The notes below the pieces were generated by a model. It did no database searches. It was given only the letters and a program-made list of their open reading frames with translations, and was not told the DNA's origin. Source: Enterococcus quebecensis (GTDB taxonomy: Bacteria; Bacillota; Bacilli; Lactobacillales; Enterococcaceae). From it: DNA of 64,000 bases. The position numbers and the translations under genes were made by a program. Below, one piece after another: positions 9,029-17,769 of this stretch (its first letter is position 1; the number at the start of each line of letters is the position of its first letter). The DNA lies in the NCBI RefSeq assembly GCF_001730365.1, contig NZ_MIKB01000016.1:1-64000 (forward strand), in the 5' to 3' direction.

Positions 9029-9589
9029 TTACTGGAAATATTGACTCCATTTATGTTTTGTTGTTGATTCGTAGTTTAATTGAAATTGGCGTAAGGTTTG
9101 AACATGACGCAATAGATAATTAGCTGCAATGCCTATAGCGATACCTGATAATAGACCGATGATCGAAAGGAATGGCAGATAAAGCATAGGAGCCCATGAT
9201 TGAGCAAAGAAACAAGTAGTCAATAGTTGTCCAACATTATGCAAGAAGCCTCCAGCTGCGCTAATACCGATAATGCTGACACGTTTAGGTCCTAGCTGCA
9301 TAATAACAAGCATTCCTAAATAACTAAGTAAAGCACCGCTGGCACTATAAAAGAATGTAGAGATCGTTCCGCCTAGCAGAGTTGTCAAAATCAGACGCAT
9401 ACAAACTAAAAAGAAACTATCTCTTTTTCGCATTGTAAAAATGGCAATGATCGTAATCAAGTTAGCCAACCCTAGTTTTGCACCAGGAGCAAAAGCAAAG
9501 GGATAAGGAATCATATTTTCAATTAATCCGATAATTACGCCTTGGGCGACTAGCATGGAAATATAGATGTTTTTTTGTAATTTACTCAT
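9029..9589 (-). CDS. eetB: EetB, Gx-transporter-family membrane protein
   Basis: Polytopic membrane protein (186 aa, about 5 TM segments) of the family once called heptaprenyl diphosphate synthase component I, now Gx transporter. In Listeria this is EetB, which with EetA passes electrons from demethylmenaquinol to the extracytosolic flavoproteins. Visible traits are the N-terminal hydrophobic helix, the PFAFAPGAKLGLANLITI loop and the GGFLHNVGQLL helix. It lies 16 bases downstream of eetA and upstream of the polyprenyl synthase. The exact electron-transfer role is known only from genetics in the family. Confidence 0.87.
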   Translation of the reverse strand: MSKLQKNIYISMLVAQGVIIGLIENMIPYPFAFAPGAKLGLANLITIIAIFTMRKRDSFFLVCMRLILTTLLGGTISTFFYSASGALLSYLGMLVIMQLGPKRVSIIGISAAGGFLHNVGQLLTTCFFAQSWAPMLYLPFLSIIGLLSGIAIGIAANYLLRHVQTLRQFQLNYESTTKHKWSQYFQ

Positions 9590-9605
9590 AATATACTGAC
9601 AATGT

Positions 9606-10028
9606 TTAATAAATCAAACTGCCATCCTCACTCCCATCAGAAGCCTCAACTGTGATGAATAAATTATGCGGCAGGCAAGCGATTGGTGTTTCGCCTGCTT
9701 TGGATATCCAACCACGTTTTACACAGATTTGATCTCCGCAATTTGATTCTACCATGCGAATTCTATCGCCGCTCACCTCAATCAAATTATAATCACCATC
9801 AGAATCTTCATATTTATATGTATACGTGGGTCCGTCTTCCTTTAATTCAAAAACTTTGATAACTTCTCCATCTACTTTTAATACTGCTTGTTTTGTTGCA
9901 TCATCTTGTGCTGTGTTTTGTATACCAAAAACAACAAGGGGCAAGAAAGAACTGATGGTTAAAAGTAAAATAATAACAATATCCCATGGACGTAAGTAAC
10001 TTTTTTGAATAAATTCTTTGAAATTCAA
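9606..10028 (-). CDS. eetA: EetA, NusG domain II membrane-anchored protein
   Basis: Small protein with one N-terminal TM helix (IVIILLLTISSFLPLVVFGI) and an extracytosolic NusG-II domain ending CLPHNLFITVEASDGS. Two Cys (NCGDQICVKRGWIS) are seen, as in other EetA/DUF NusG_II proteins. In Listeria EetA works with EetB in EET. I take a TTG start at 10028 because it sits 6-7 bases after AAGGAGAGG; an upstream GTG at 10061 in frame would overlap that ribosome site. Second gene of the ndh2 operon. Confidence 0.85.
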   Translation of the reverse strand: MNFKEFIQKSYLRPWDIVIILLLTISSFLPLVVFGIQNTAQDDATKQAVLKVDGEVIKVFELKEDGPTYTYKYEDSDGDYNLIEVSGDRIRMVESNCGDQICVKRGWISKAGETPIACLPHNLFITVEASDGSEDGSLIY

Positions 10029-10074
10029 CTCTTTCCTCTCCTTTGTAGTCTTTAGTTGCACTTATTTTATCATA

Positions 10075-10112
10075 ATGAGAAAAGAAAGTTCTAGGAGTAG
10101 ACCTAGAACTCT
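10075..10112 (-). terminator. hairpin after ndh2, possible partial terminator
   Basis: Stem AGTTCTAGG/CCTAGAACT (10087-10095 with 10102-10110), followed on the minus strand by a pyrimidine-rich TTTCTTTTCTC. It lies between ndh2 and eetA and could lower expression of the distal genes relative to ndh2. Confidence 0.6.
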
Positions 10113-10124
10113 CTTAGATTTTTA

Positions 10125-12032
10125 CTATTTATTGCCGTATCTGGATTTAGGTGTTCCGTACCACCATTTACCTAGTTTGCGTTGCAACCAAGGGATAACC
10201 CAGCGGTCTAAACCAAGCGCACGTCCAGAGCCGTTCATTAAGGCAAAGGCTACAAAGATAAACCAAATATTTACCCAATAGAACATACCTGATAGACAAA
10301 ATGCAATTGTTAAACCAATTGTAGCGGCACTGCTTAACCAAGTGAATAATCCAGCGATCAATGCTAAAGCAATCAAGACTTCAACAATTGTCATGAATTT
10401 TTGCATGAATAAAGCAACTTCTTGGTTTGGCATCATGAATTTCATCACACTTTCAAACCATTTAGGCATATGGTCGAAGACCTGCATTGGTTCTTCACCG
10501 TATGCATAGCTTAAACCAAATTGAGCAGCTTTAGCTGTTGTTTCAGTTGCTTCAGCTCCGCCACCAGCGGCAGATGCCCCCGTTGTTACTTGTTCTTGTA
10601 ACCATGGGAATGGGAAAGCAACTTTGTCAGTAAACCATGAACCTTCACCAAACCAAGTGCTTGGCTTCAAGTAGTCACCAGTTCCAACAATTTTCTTCAT
10701 TGATTCTACTAACCAAACTGTTCCATAGAATACACGTAGTGGTACGCTCCATAAAACATTACCGTAACGAGAAGAGTGTCCTCGTGTTACATTACGATCG
10801 TCTTTAATATGGAAGAATTCGTGCATAGTATATTGGAACATGTAATAACCAGAACGGATATCAAAGAAATATTTCAAGTTAACGATATGCTTCATGATGA
10901 TTGCTAAGAAGCCGCTAAGGTGAATTTTATCAAATAGGTTTGCTACGCCCCATTTAGAGCCGACAGAAACCATGAAACCTTGATAATTTCCTTTGAATTT
11001 GTGTTTTTCAGCACCTTTGATATCAGCCACAATATTAGCTGCGGCTGTGTGACCAGTTTGTTCAGCTGCTTGAACGATTTGCGGTGTTGGTGTTTCAGGA
11101 AACTCTTCGTAATACACCAAGTCACCAACGATATAAATGTTTTTATCTTCATATCCTTTGGCTTGCATAAACTCATTAGCGATCAAGCGATTACCACGGG
11201 CAGACTCTAAACCAAAGTCAGCAGCGTCAGAAGTTGCTTTAACACCAGCAGTCCAAATCAATGTGTGTGTTGCAACGGAAGAACCATCTTTTAATTTGAT
11301 GTGATCTGCTGCAACTTCAACGATAGGTGCATTCAATAGTAATTGAACATTTTTCTTTTCTAAATAACGTTCAGCTTTGGCTGCATCATTACGAGATAAC
11401 ATATTTAAGATTGTCGGCATTGCTTCAACGACCATTAATGTAAATTCACTAGGGTCAAGTTTGAATTCTTTTGCAAGACGATCTTTCCAGTCGATTAATT
11501 CGCCGACCATTTCGATACCAGTAAATCCTGAACCACAGACAACAAATGTTAGCATAGCTTTACGAACTTCTGGATCAGGCTCAATAGCTGCTTTTTCAAC
11601 TGTTTCCAAAATATGTTCACGAATTTTCAGAGCATTTTCAAAAGACCATAGAGTAAATCCGTGTTCTTTAACACCCGGAGTACCAAAATCATTTGGCTCT
11701 CCACCCATACCAATAATTAATTGGTCGAATTCATAAGAACCTAACTTTGTTTGAACAACTTTTTTGTCTTTATCAATACCCGTTACAGTATCTGTTACAA
11801 GATTAACATTCTTTTTACGTGAGAATAAACGTTGTAAATCATATTGAATCGCAGAAGGTTCAACGCGCCCTCCAGCTACTTCATGCAACTCAGTCATCAT
11901 GGTGTGGTAAGAATGACGATCAATTAGAGTAATTTCAACGTCAGAATCTTTTTTTAATTTTTTGGCTAAAAATTTAGTTGCTGAAACTCCAGCATAACCA
12001 GCTCCCACAACGACAATTTTTTGCTTTGTCAT
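10125..12032 (-). CDS. ndh2: Ndh2, type II NADH dehydrogenase with membrane C-terminal domain (EET)
   Basis: FAD-dependent NADH:quinone oxidoreductase that feeds electrons into the EET quinone. The 635-aa protein has an N-terminal FAD motif VVGAGYAGVSATK, the NADH-binding GSGFTGIEMVGEL, the FAD loop NIYIVGDLVYY, and then a long C-terminal extension with DoxX-like TM segments (about 400-635). Ordinary NDH-2 ends near residue 400; the extension is what marks the EET-specific enzyme of Listeria and enterococci. ATG at 12032 preceded by AAGGAGCGG. First gene of the minus-strand EET operon. Confidence 0.93.
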   Translation of the reverse strand: MTKQKIVVVGAGYAGVSATKFLAKKLKKDSDVEITLIDRHSYHTMMTELHEVAGGRVEPSAIQYDLQRLFSRKKNVNLVTDTVTGIDKDKKVVQTKLGSYEFDQLIIGMGGEPNDFGTPGVKEHGFTLWSFENALKIREHILETVEKAAIEPDPEVRKAMLTFVVCGSGFTGIEMVGELIDWKDRLAKEFKLDPSEFTLMVVEAMPTILNMLSRNDAAKAERYLEKKNVQLLLNAPIVEVAADHIKLKDGSSVATHTLIWTAGVKATSDAADFGLESARGNRLIANEFMQAKGYEDKNIYIVGDLVYYEEFPETPTPQIVQAAEQTGHTAAANIVADIKGAEKHKFKGNYQGFMVSVGSKWGVANLFDKIHLSGFLAIIMKHIVNLKYFFDIRSGYYMFQYTMHEFFHIKDDRNVTRGHSSRYGNVLWSVPLRVFYGTVWLVESMKKIVGTGDYLKPSTWFGEGSWFTDKVAFPFPWLQEQVTTGASAAGGGAEATETTAKAAQFGLSYAYGEEPMQVFDHMPKWFESVMKFMMPNQEVALFMQKFMTIVEVLIALALIAGLFTWLSSAATIGLTIAFCLSGMFYWVNIWFIFVAFALMNGSGRALGLDRWVIPWLQRKLGKWWYGTPKSRYGNK

Positions 12033-12092
12033 TGATAATCCGCTCCTTAAAAATATGAAATAAAAAATGATAATAATTACACAATCGAATTC

Positions 12093-12121
12093 ATTATATA
12101 GCGATTTTTTAGTTTTGTCTA
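12093..12121 (-). promoter_or_regulatory. promoter of the ndh2-eetA-eetB-dmkB operon
   Basis: On the minus strand: TAGACA, 17-base spacer, perfect -10 TATAAT, about 60 bases before the ndh2 start codon. Confidence 0.75.
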
Positions 12122-12210
12122 ATAACAATTAGCAATTAGAGCAAATAATTTTTTTTTATTAAAAAAGCGTGAAAAACGGGTAAAATTTTGTATTTCTTTT
12201 ATAAATGTGT

Positions 12211-12238
12211 TTGACATATTCGAAAATTTCTATAGAAT
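12211..12238 (+). promoter_or_regulatory. pplA promoter
   Basis: Perfect -35 TTGACA, 16-base spacer, -10 TAGAAT (12233-12238), 58 bases before pplA. Divergent from the ndh2 promoter, with about 90 bases between the two. Confidence 0.8.
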
Positions 12239-12296
12239 GTAAAATAGATCACAAACTTATTTTGTGGAATGTTTAGAAAAGGAAAAGGTGACCGAA

Positions 12297-13226
12297 ATGA
12301 AAATGAACAAAATTGTAAAAGGTTTCACAGCTATCGCACTTTCATCTCTTTTATTAGCAGCATGTGGATCAGATCAAAAGAAAGACACAGCAAAATCATC
12401 TGATTCAAGCACTGCAACATCAAAAACAGCTGATTCTTCTAAAGCAACAGAAAAAGAAGCTGGAGCAGATTTACAAGACGGTACGTACAAATTAGAAGAA
12501 AAGAATGAATCTAATGGTTACCGTGCAACATTTGAAATGACTGTTAAAGATGGTAAAATCACTGAATCTAAATATGACAATATCAATGCTGAAGGTAAAT
12601 CAAAAGCAGACGATAAAGACTACAATAAAAACATGAAAGCAAAATCTGGTGTAGGTCCTGCTGAATACATTAAAGAATTAAATGATTCTTTTGTTAAAGC
12701 ACAAAGCGCTGATGGCGTTGAAGTTGTAACTGGTGCGACTCACTCTAGTGAATCATTCCAAAACTACGCACAACAATTGATTCAAGCAGCTCAAGCTGGT
12801 GACACAAAAACAATCGAAATTGACAATGGTGCTGATCTTAAAGATGGTACGTATTCATTGAAAGAAAAAAATAACTCAAATGGCTACCACACAGAATTTT
12901 CAATCGTCGTTAAAGGTGGAAAAGTAACTGAGTCTAACTACGATAATGTGAACGATGAAGGCAAATCTAAAAAAGATGACGCTGATTACAACAAAAATAT
13001 GAAAGCAAAATCTGGCGTAGGTCCTGCTGAATACATCAAAACGTTAAATGAAGAATTAGTAAAAACAATGAATGAAGAAGGTAAATCAGCTGCAGATGTA
13101 GAAGTCGTAACAGGCGCAACTCACAGTTCTCATTCATTTATGATGTACGCTGAACAACTAATCAATGCCGCTGAAAAAGGCAACACTGACGAAATCGTTG
13201 TAGATAACATCGTAATGAAAAAATAA
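12297..13226 (+). CDS. pplA: PplA, flavin-binding extracellular electron transfer lipoprotein
   Basis: Lipoprotein of 309 aa: signal peptide with lipobox LLAAC (lipidated C23), Ser/Thr/Lys-rich linker, then two FMN-binding domains of about 115 aa that are close copies of each other (ADLQDGTYKLEEKNESNGY... and ADLKDGTYSLKEKNNSNGY...). Each ends in VVTGATHSS, where the Thr is the residue to which ApbE-type transferases attach FMN. PplA is the outer-face electron carrier of EET in Listeria; its propeptide also yields a pheromone there. No such peptide is claimed here. ATG 12297 follows GAAAAGGTG; the upstream in-frame start has no ribosome site. Confidence 0.93.
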   Translation: MKMNKIVKGFTAIALSSLLLAACGSDQKKDTAKSSDSSTATSKTADSSKATEKEAGADLQDGTYKLEEKNESNGYRATFEMTVKDGKITESKYDNINAEGKSKADDKDYNKNMKAKSGVGPAEYIKELNDSFVKAQSADGVEVVTGATHSSESFQNYAQQLIQAAQAGDTKTIEIDNGADLKDGTYSLKEKNNSNGYHTEFSIVVKGGKVTESNYDNVNDEGKSKKDDADYNKNMKAKSGVGPAEYIKTLNEELVKTMNEEGKSAADVEVVTGATHSSHSFMMYAEQLINAAEKGNTDEIVVDNIVMKK

Positions 13227-13258
13227 TTTTTCTTAGAGTGAATTGAAGAATTAAACGT

Positions 13259-13293
13259 GCAGAATTCAGATATTTATCTGAGTTCTGCTTTTT
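13259..13293 (+). terminator. terminator after pplA
   Basis: Stem GCAGAATTCAGATA/TATCTGAGTTCTGC (one G-T pair) followed by TTTTT. It separates pplA from the 78-bp repeats and fmnB. Confidence 0.88.
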
Positions 13294-13298
13294 GCTGT

Positions 13299-13532
13299 GA
13301 ATCACTACGACTGGCAATGCCAGAGTAGATGATGAACAGTACTTGGCGAACGAAGAGAGAGAAGTAACCGTACTAGGAATCACTACGACTGGCTGTGGCA
13401 GAGTAGATGATGGACAGTACTTAGCGAACGGAGAGAGAGAAGTAACCGTACTAGGAATCACTACGACTGGCTGTGGCAGAGTAGATGATGAACAGTACTT
13501 AGCGAACGGAGAGAGAGAAGTAACGATACTAG
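13299..13532. repeat. three tandem 78-bp repeats between pplA and fmnB
   Basis: Units start at 13299, 13377 and 13455 (GAATCACTACGACTGG...) and are 78 bases each, differing at only a few positions. As 78 is a multiple of three, long open frames appear on both strands, but none has a convincing ribosome site. The plus-strand frame would read ITTTGCGRVDD...LANGEREVTVLG. They follow the pplA terminator and precede fmnB by about 250 bases. I do not recognise the repeat. It is not a CRISPR: there are no unique spacers. Confidence 0.85.
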
Positions 13533-13783
13533 GGATCACCAAACACCCTGACCCAAAACAACAAATAGTAATCAGTGATTAAGTGGGGCAGAATAGTATC
13601 AAAATTGAATTGCTACAAGCTGGTCATTTGCTGACATACACTACAAACCAATCAAATGAACAGTACTTCCATCAATCTAAAAAAGTACCAAAATACATAA
13701 AGATAGATAGAAAATCCTTTCCATTCAGGAGAAAAAGCGCTACTATGAATAGGATAATTTTTCTATTTAGAAAGAGGGATACA

Positions 13784-14857
13784 ATGAAAAACAGAAAATC
13801 ACTTATAATAGTAATGGCGGCATTAATTTTAGTTATTCTAGCAGGGTGTAGCGGGAAAAATAAAGAGTCAAAAATCAATAAAGAACCTTATTCGGATCAG
13901 CAATCACTACTGGGAACCTATGTACAGGTAAGAATTTATGATGAAGGTAAAAAAGATGTCTTGAAGAAAGCCTTTGATCGAGTAAAAGAATTAGGCGATA
14001 AAATCACTGTAAACGAAAAAGGATCGGAAATAGATGCAATCAATGAACAAGCTGGAATCAAACCAGTTAAAGTTTCTGACGATATTTATCCACTGCTAAA
14101 ACGAGCGTATGAATACAGTGAAGATTCTTCTGGCGGTTTTGATATGGTTATTGGTCCAATCACGCAGTTATGGCATATTGGTTTTGACGATGCTCGTAAA
14201 CCTTCGCAAGAAGAAATTGACCAAGCATTAAAATTAGTTAATTATAAAAAAGTAAAATTAAATGATGAAGATAAGTCTGTTTATCTTGAAGAAAAAGGCA
14301 TGCAGCTTGATTTAGGAGCAATTGCCAAAGGATTTATTACAGATGAGGTAGTAAAAGTTTTAAAAGATAATGGTGTAACGACCGCAATCGTTGATCTAGG
14401 TGGAAATGTCTATGTCCTTGGGCACAGTCCTCGCGGTAAAGACATGGATTGGAATGTTGGTATTCAAGATCCCAATAAAGCACGTAATACGGTAATTGGA
14501 ACCATTCAAGAAAGCGACAAAACATTAGTTACTTCAGGTATCTATGAGCGCTTTTTAGAAGTAGATGGTAAAAGCTACCACCATTTGTTTGATCCGAAAA
14601 CGGGTTATCCGTTTGATAATGATATAGCCGGAGTCACGGTAATTACAAAGGAATCTATTGATGGTGATGGGTTATCAACGGCAGTATTTTCTATGGGTGT
14701 AAAAAAAGGGCTAGAATATGCTGAAGGTTTGAAGGATGTCGATGTCATTTTTGTTACAAAAGAAGATAAAGTTTATGTAAGCAAGGACATTGAAAAGAGT
14801 TTTGAACTAGGAAAAGAGTCAGGCTATACAATGGGTGATCGTAAAGACCTGAAATAA
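13784..14857 (+). CDS. fmnB: FmnB, ApbE-family FAD:protein FMN transferase lipoprotein
   Basis: Attaches FMN to Thr of extracellular flavoproteins such as PplA. The 357-aa protein has a signal peptide with lipobox LAGC (C22) and ApbE motifs: LLGTYVQVRIYD near the start, DIYPLLKRAYEYSEDSSGGFDMVIGPITQLW, LDLGAIAKGF and VDLGGNVYVLG in the middle, and GDGLSTAVFSMG with the metal-binding region near the end. ATG 13784 has AAAGAGGGA seven bases before it; the longer frame back to 13583 has no lipoprotein signal at its start. Co-oriented with dmkA 11 bases downstream. Confidence 0.93.
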   Translation: MKNRKSLIIVMAALILVILAGCSGKNKESKINKEPYSDQQSLLGTYVQVRIYDEGKKDVLKKAFDRVKELGDKITVNEKGSEIDAINEQAGIKPVKVSDDIYPLLKRAYEYSEDSSGGFDMVIGPITQLWHIGFDDARKPSQEEIDQALKLVNYKKVKLNDEDKSVYLEEKGMQLDLGAIAKGFITDEVVKVLKDNGVTTAIVDLGGNVYVLGHSPRGKDMDWNVGIQDPNKARNTVIGTIQESDKTLVTSGIYERFLEVDGKSYHHLFDPKTGYPFDNDIAGVTVITKESIDGDGLSTAVFSMGVKKGLEYAEGLKDVDVIFVTKEDKVYVSKDIEKSFELGKESGYTMGDRKDLK

Positions 14858-14868
14858 GGAGAATAAAT

Positions 14869-15822
14869 ATGTCGTTGAATGTGTTTTTGCAAGTAGTGGA
14901 AATTCGGACAAAGTTAGCTAGTCTGTTTCCCTTTGCTGTTGGGGTATTGTTTTCTATTGCGTATTTTCACAAGTTTCAGTTAGGTTATACGTTACTGTTT
15001 TTTGTTGGAATGGTAGTTTTTGATATGGCGACGACAGCAATCAATAATTACATGGATTTCAAAAAAGCAAAATCTCAAGTGTACAAGTACGAAGAAAATA
15101 TCATTGGCAGTTCAGGAATTTCCCCAAAACTTGTCAGAAATATGATTTTTGGAATGATTGCTTTTTCTGCAGTGATTGGTGTTGTTTTGACAATTAAGAC
15201 AGGCTGGTTGTTTTTGATTATGGGTGGTGTGTGCTGTTTTATCGGTATTTTTTACACCTTTGGCCCGATACCTTTATCTCGGATGCCTTTAGGCGAAGTG
15301 TTCAGTGGGTTTACCATGGGACTTGGTATTTTTGCTATGACGATTTATTTGAATGTTCAAGAGGATCGTCCATTTTATTTGTTTCTTGACTGGAGTAAAG
15401 GAAGCTTTGCTTTAGTGGGAAGTTTGTGGGCGGTATTAGCGATTATTTGGGCAGCTTTGCCGATGGTGTTTACCATCGCCAACATTATGTTAGCGAATAA
15501 CTTGAGAGATTTAGATACAGATATCGAAAATCATCGTTATACGTTAGTTTACTATATTGGTCGAGAGCATGGTGTTGTTTTATTTCAACTACTGATGTTA
15601 GTTTGTTACTTAGTTATTTTAATTGGAATACCATTTGGCGTATTTCGTTGGCCGATTTTAGTAGTTTTTTTATCCTTACCAACTGTCTGGAAGAATCTTC
15701 AGTTGTTTAAAGAAGAATTGCCTCACCCTAAAAGTTTTGGTTACTCAATCAAAAACTTGATCGCATTTAATAGCAGTTATCTTTTGGGACTGTTATTAAC
15801 GATTGTTTTAGAGAATAGATAA
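14869..15822 (+). CDS. dmkA: DmkA, UbiA-type DHNA polyprenyltransferase (MenA-like) of EET
   Basis: Membrane prenyltransferase of 317 aa that joins the polyprenyl chain to 1,4-dihydroxy-2-naphthoate to give demethylmenaquinone. It shows the two aspartate-rich motifs of the UbiA family: NNYMDFKKAK near residue 65 and NNLRDLDTDIENHRYTL near residue 210. Eight to nine hydrophobic segments are visible. It follows fmnB by 11 bases with AAGGAG ahead. In EET gene sets this is a second MenA serving the Ndh2 quinone; whether this genome has another menA cannot be told. Confidence 0.9.
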   Translation: MSLNVFLQVVEIRTKLASLFPFAVGVLFSIAYFHKFQLGYTLLFFVGMVVFDMATTAINNYMDFKKAKSQVYKYEENIIGSSGISPKLVRNMIFGMIAFSAVIGVVLTIKTGWLFLIMGGVCCFIGIFYTFGPIPLSRMPLGEVFSGFTMGLGIFAMTIYLNVQEDRPFYLFLDWSKGSFALVGSLWAVLAIIWAALPMVFTIANIMLANNLRDLDTDIENHRYTLVYYIGREHGVVLFQLLMLVCYLVILIGIPFGVFRWPILVVFLSLPTVWKNLQLFKEELPHPKSFGYSIKNLIAFNSSYLLGLLLTIVLENR

Positions 15823-15827
15823 TAAAA

Positions 15828-15872
15828 ATCGAAGGAAGTAGAGCCGACAGTGGTTCTACTTCCTTCTTAATT
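15828..15872. terminator. terminator between dmkA and the small surface protein
   Basis: 15-bp imperfect stem GAAGGAAGTAGAGCC/GGTTCTACTTCCTTC with TTAATTTT after it on the plus strand; flanking A/T bases let it act for both convergent genes. Confidence 0.88.
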
Positions 15873-16202
15873 TTAACGATTTTTTTTACTTTTAATAAAC
15901 AGGAATAAGATAGCTAGTAAAATGATGGCAATTCCAGCAATTGAAAGGTAAACAGTTTTTTGTTCCCCAGTGTTTAACAATGCGATTCTTCTTTGTTTTT
16001 GATTATTAACAGGAGAGGACATTGCTAGAGTAACTTTTTGTCTTGTTCCTTTCTCTTTTCCAAGGATCATCTTATTGTTAGTTAGCATCATGGAATTGTC
16101 GTCTGAAGGACTTCCGATTGATGTAGGTAAAGACTCTTGGGCTAAACTGGTGCTTGGAAGAGTAAGAGACAAAACAACCAAACAAAAAACTATTTTTTTC
16201 AT
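15873..16202 (-). CDS. small secreted protein with non-canonical LLNTG sorting signal
   Basis: A 109-aa protein: N-terminal signal peptide (KKIVFCLVVLSLTLPSTSLAQ), a short polar middle of about 45 aa, and a C-terminal LLNTGE followed by a hydrophobic stretch and SKKNR tail. This is the layout of a sortase substrate, but the LPXTG Pro is replaced by Leu. The sortase reaction would attach it to the wall if the enzyme tolerates the change; otherwise it stays a membrane-anchored peptide. ATG 16202 is preceded by AAGGAG. Function unknown. It sits next to the EET genes but no direct link can be shown. Confidence 0.75.
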   Translation of the reverse strand: MKKIVFCLVVLSLTLPSTSLAQESLPTSIGSPSDDNSMMLTNNKMILGKEKGTRQKVTLAMSSPVNNQKQRRIALLNTGEQKTVYLSIAGIAIILLAILFLFIKSKKNR

Positions 16203-16334
16203 AAATATTCTCCTTTGTAACATTCGTATTATTTCGCAATCTAAATGTAACATATCCGAAATATAGAACAAATGATTGGTAGGAAAAGCTTTATCTTCTT
16301 AAGGAATTCTTAATAAATTTAGTCATTTGCGTAA

Positions 16335-17321
16335 TTAAATCGTTGGATTTATGTTGCTTAGACTAATTTCACCTGAAGATAGAACTTTTTCGGTCTTATT
16401 TGGAAGTTGTACGACCAATTCTCCGTGGTCATTGATTGCCGTAGCAATACCTTCATAGTTGGTACCAGCTTGTGTAAATGAAACAGTTCTCCCTAGTACA
16501 AATGATTTTTGACGGTATTCTTCCAAAAAATCTTGCTCAGGCAGTTGATTCAGTATTTTATAAAATTGATTCCAAATTGCCCCAATCAAATCATTTCGTG
16601 TGATATTAGGTGGAGTATTTGGAAATAAAGAAGTGGCTTTTTCTCTCAGTTCCTCTGGAAATTCATTTTGTTTCAAAGAAAAATTGATACCCATTCCGAT
16701 AATAACGTTTGATATTTGACCGGATTCGACATCACTCATGGCTTCTGATAAAATGCCGCAGACTTTCTTTCCATTAATGTAAATATCATTGACCCACTTG
16801 ATTTCTGTATTTACGTGGGCTAGTTCATCTATTGCGCGAGTAATTGCTACAGCCATAATTAGTGTGTACTGAGCCATTTCTTCAAAAATTTGATTGGGTC
16901 TTAGCAACATGCTCATATAAATACCGCTGCCTGCTTTTGAGAAAAACGGTCGACCAAATCGTCCTTTTGGAGCCTCTTGGATATCTGCTACGATCAAAGT
17001 GTTAGTTGGGTTACCATTTATGGCAGCTAACTTTGCGTCTTTCATTGTAGATTCTGAAGAATTTAACACATGAATCGAAAGTTTAGGCGTTGCTGGATCT
17101 AAAGCCAAACGAATTCCTTCTTCAGATAAAACGTCAGACGTTTCGTAGCGATAACCTTTGTTGCGGCTGCTGGAAATGATATGCCCTTCTTTTTTCAACT
17201 CGTTGATTGCTTTCCAGATAGCTGTTCGTGAAAGAGAAAGTTGTTGGGCCATATCTTCTCCAGAGATAAATGCTGGTGTTTGTTTCATTAATAAGGTCAA
17301 TACCTGGCTTTTTGTAGACAT
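16335..17321 (-). CDS. birA: BirA, biotin--protein ligase and biotin repressor
   Basis: Bifunctional protein of 328 aa. Residues 1-65 form a winged helix-turn-helix (GEDMAQQLSLSRTAIWKAINELKKEGHII), the rest the biotin ligase with the biotinyl-AMP loop GRFGRPFFSKAGSGIYMSM, EIKWVNDIYINGKKVCGILSEA and the C-terminal SH3-like domain (about 270-328). It joins biotin to carboxylases and represses biotin genes. It is transcribed alone, opposite to its neighbours. Confidence 0.95.
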   Translation of the reverse strand: MSTKSQVLTLLMKQTPAFISGEDMAQQLSLSRTAIWKAINELKKEGHIISSSRNKGYRYETSDVLSEEGIRLALDPATPKLSIHVLNSSESTMKDAKLAAINGNPTNTLIVADIQEAPKGRFGRPFFSKAGSGIYMSMLLRPNQIFEEMAQYTLIMAVAITRAIDELAHVNTEIKWVNDIYINGKKVCGILSEAMSDVESGQISNVIIGMGINFSLKQNEFPEELREKATSLFPNTPPNITRNDLIGAIWNQFYKILNQLPEQDFLEEYRQKSFVLGRTVSFTQAGTNYEGIATAINDHGELVVQLPNKTEKVLSSGEISLSNINPTI

Positions 17322-17517
17322 AGACTTCGCTCCTTTATAATAATGTCATTGTATCTGATGAAGAAGATGGTGGTCAACCGCAATACGTCTGGAAGAGGAG
17401 AGGAAAATCCATCTTTAGATGTATGCTTTACCTTAAAAAGCTTGTTATACTTAAAGGGTAGAAAGATTTTTTACCTTTAACAATAATGAAGAATTCATAG
17501 AGATGGAGTTGGGAAAA

Positions 17518-17730
17518 ATGGAAAAACAACAATATATTTGTGATAAGTGTGGACATACGCATTATGTTTCAGATCAGTTTCAAGCAACAGGTGGAAATTT
17601 TGCTAAAATATTTGATGTCCAAAATAAAAAATTTATCACAGTCAGCTGTGAAAGATGTGGATTTACAGAATTGTACCGTGGGCAAACATCAGATGGCTGG
17701 AATGTTTTAGACTTTTTGATAGGCGGATAA
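17518..17730 (+). CDS. small zinc-ribbon nucleic-acid-binding-like protein
   Basis: A 70-aa protein with two CxxC pairs, CDKCGH near the start and CERCGF in the middle, and the block FQATGGNFAKIFDVQNKKFITVSC. This is a common conserved hypothetical of lactic acid bacteria described as a zinc-ribbon nucleic-acid-binding protein. Zinc binding is likely from the four Cys; no function is known. Start at 17518 after GGAGTTGGGAAAA; an in-frame ATG at 17503 lacks a ribosome site. Confidence 0.8.
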   Translation: MEKQQYICDKCGHTHYVSDQFQATGGNFAKIFDVQNKKFITVSCERCGFTELYRGQTSDGWNVLDFLIGG

Positions 17731-17769
17731 TTATTATAGTGGCTGCTTTGTGTATGCTTCTTGAATATA

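Noticed and set aside
13299-13532. CRISPR array
   Set aside because: Repeats are directly abutting, 78 bases long, with no unique spacers and no cas genes nearby. The same holds for the 141-bp and 396-bp arrays.
13162-13582. Open frames of 126 aa (minus) and 79 aa (plus) across the 78-bp repeats
   Set aside because: Both arise because 78 is a multiple of three. Neither has a ribosome site, and the minus frame runs into pplA.
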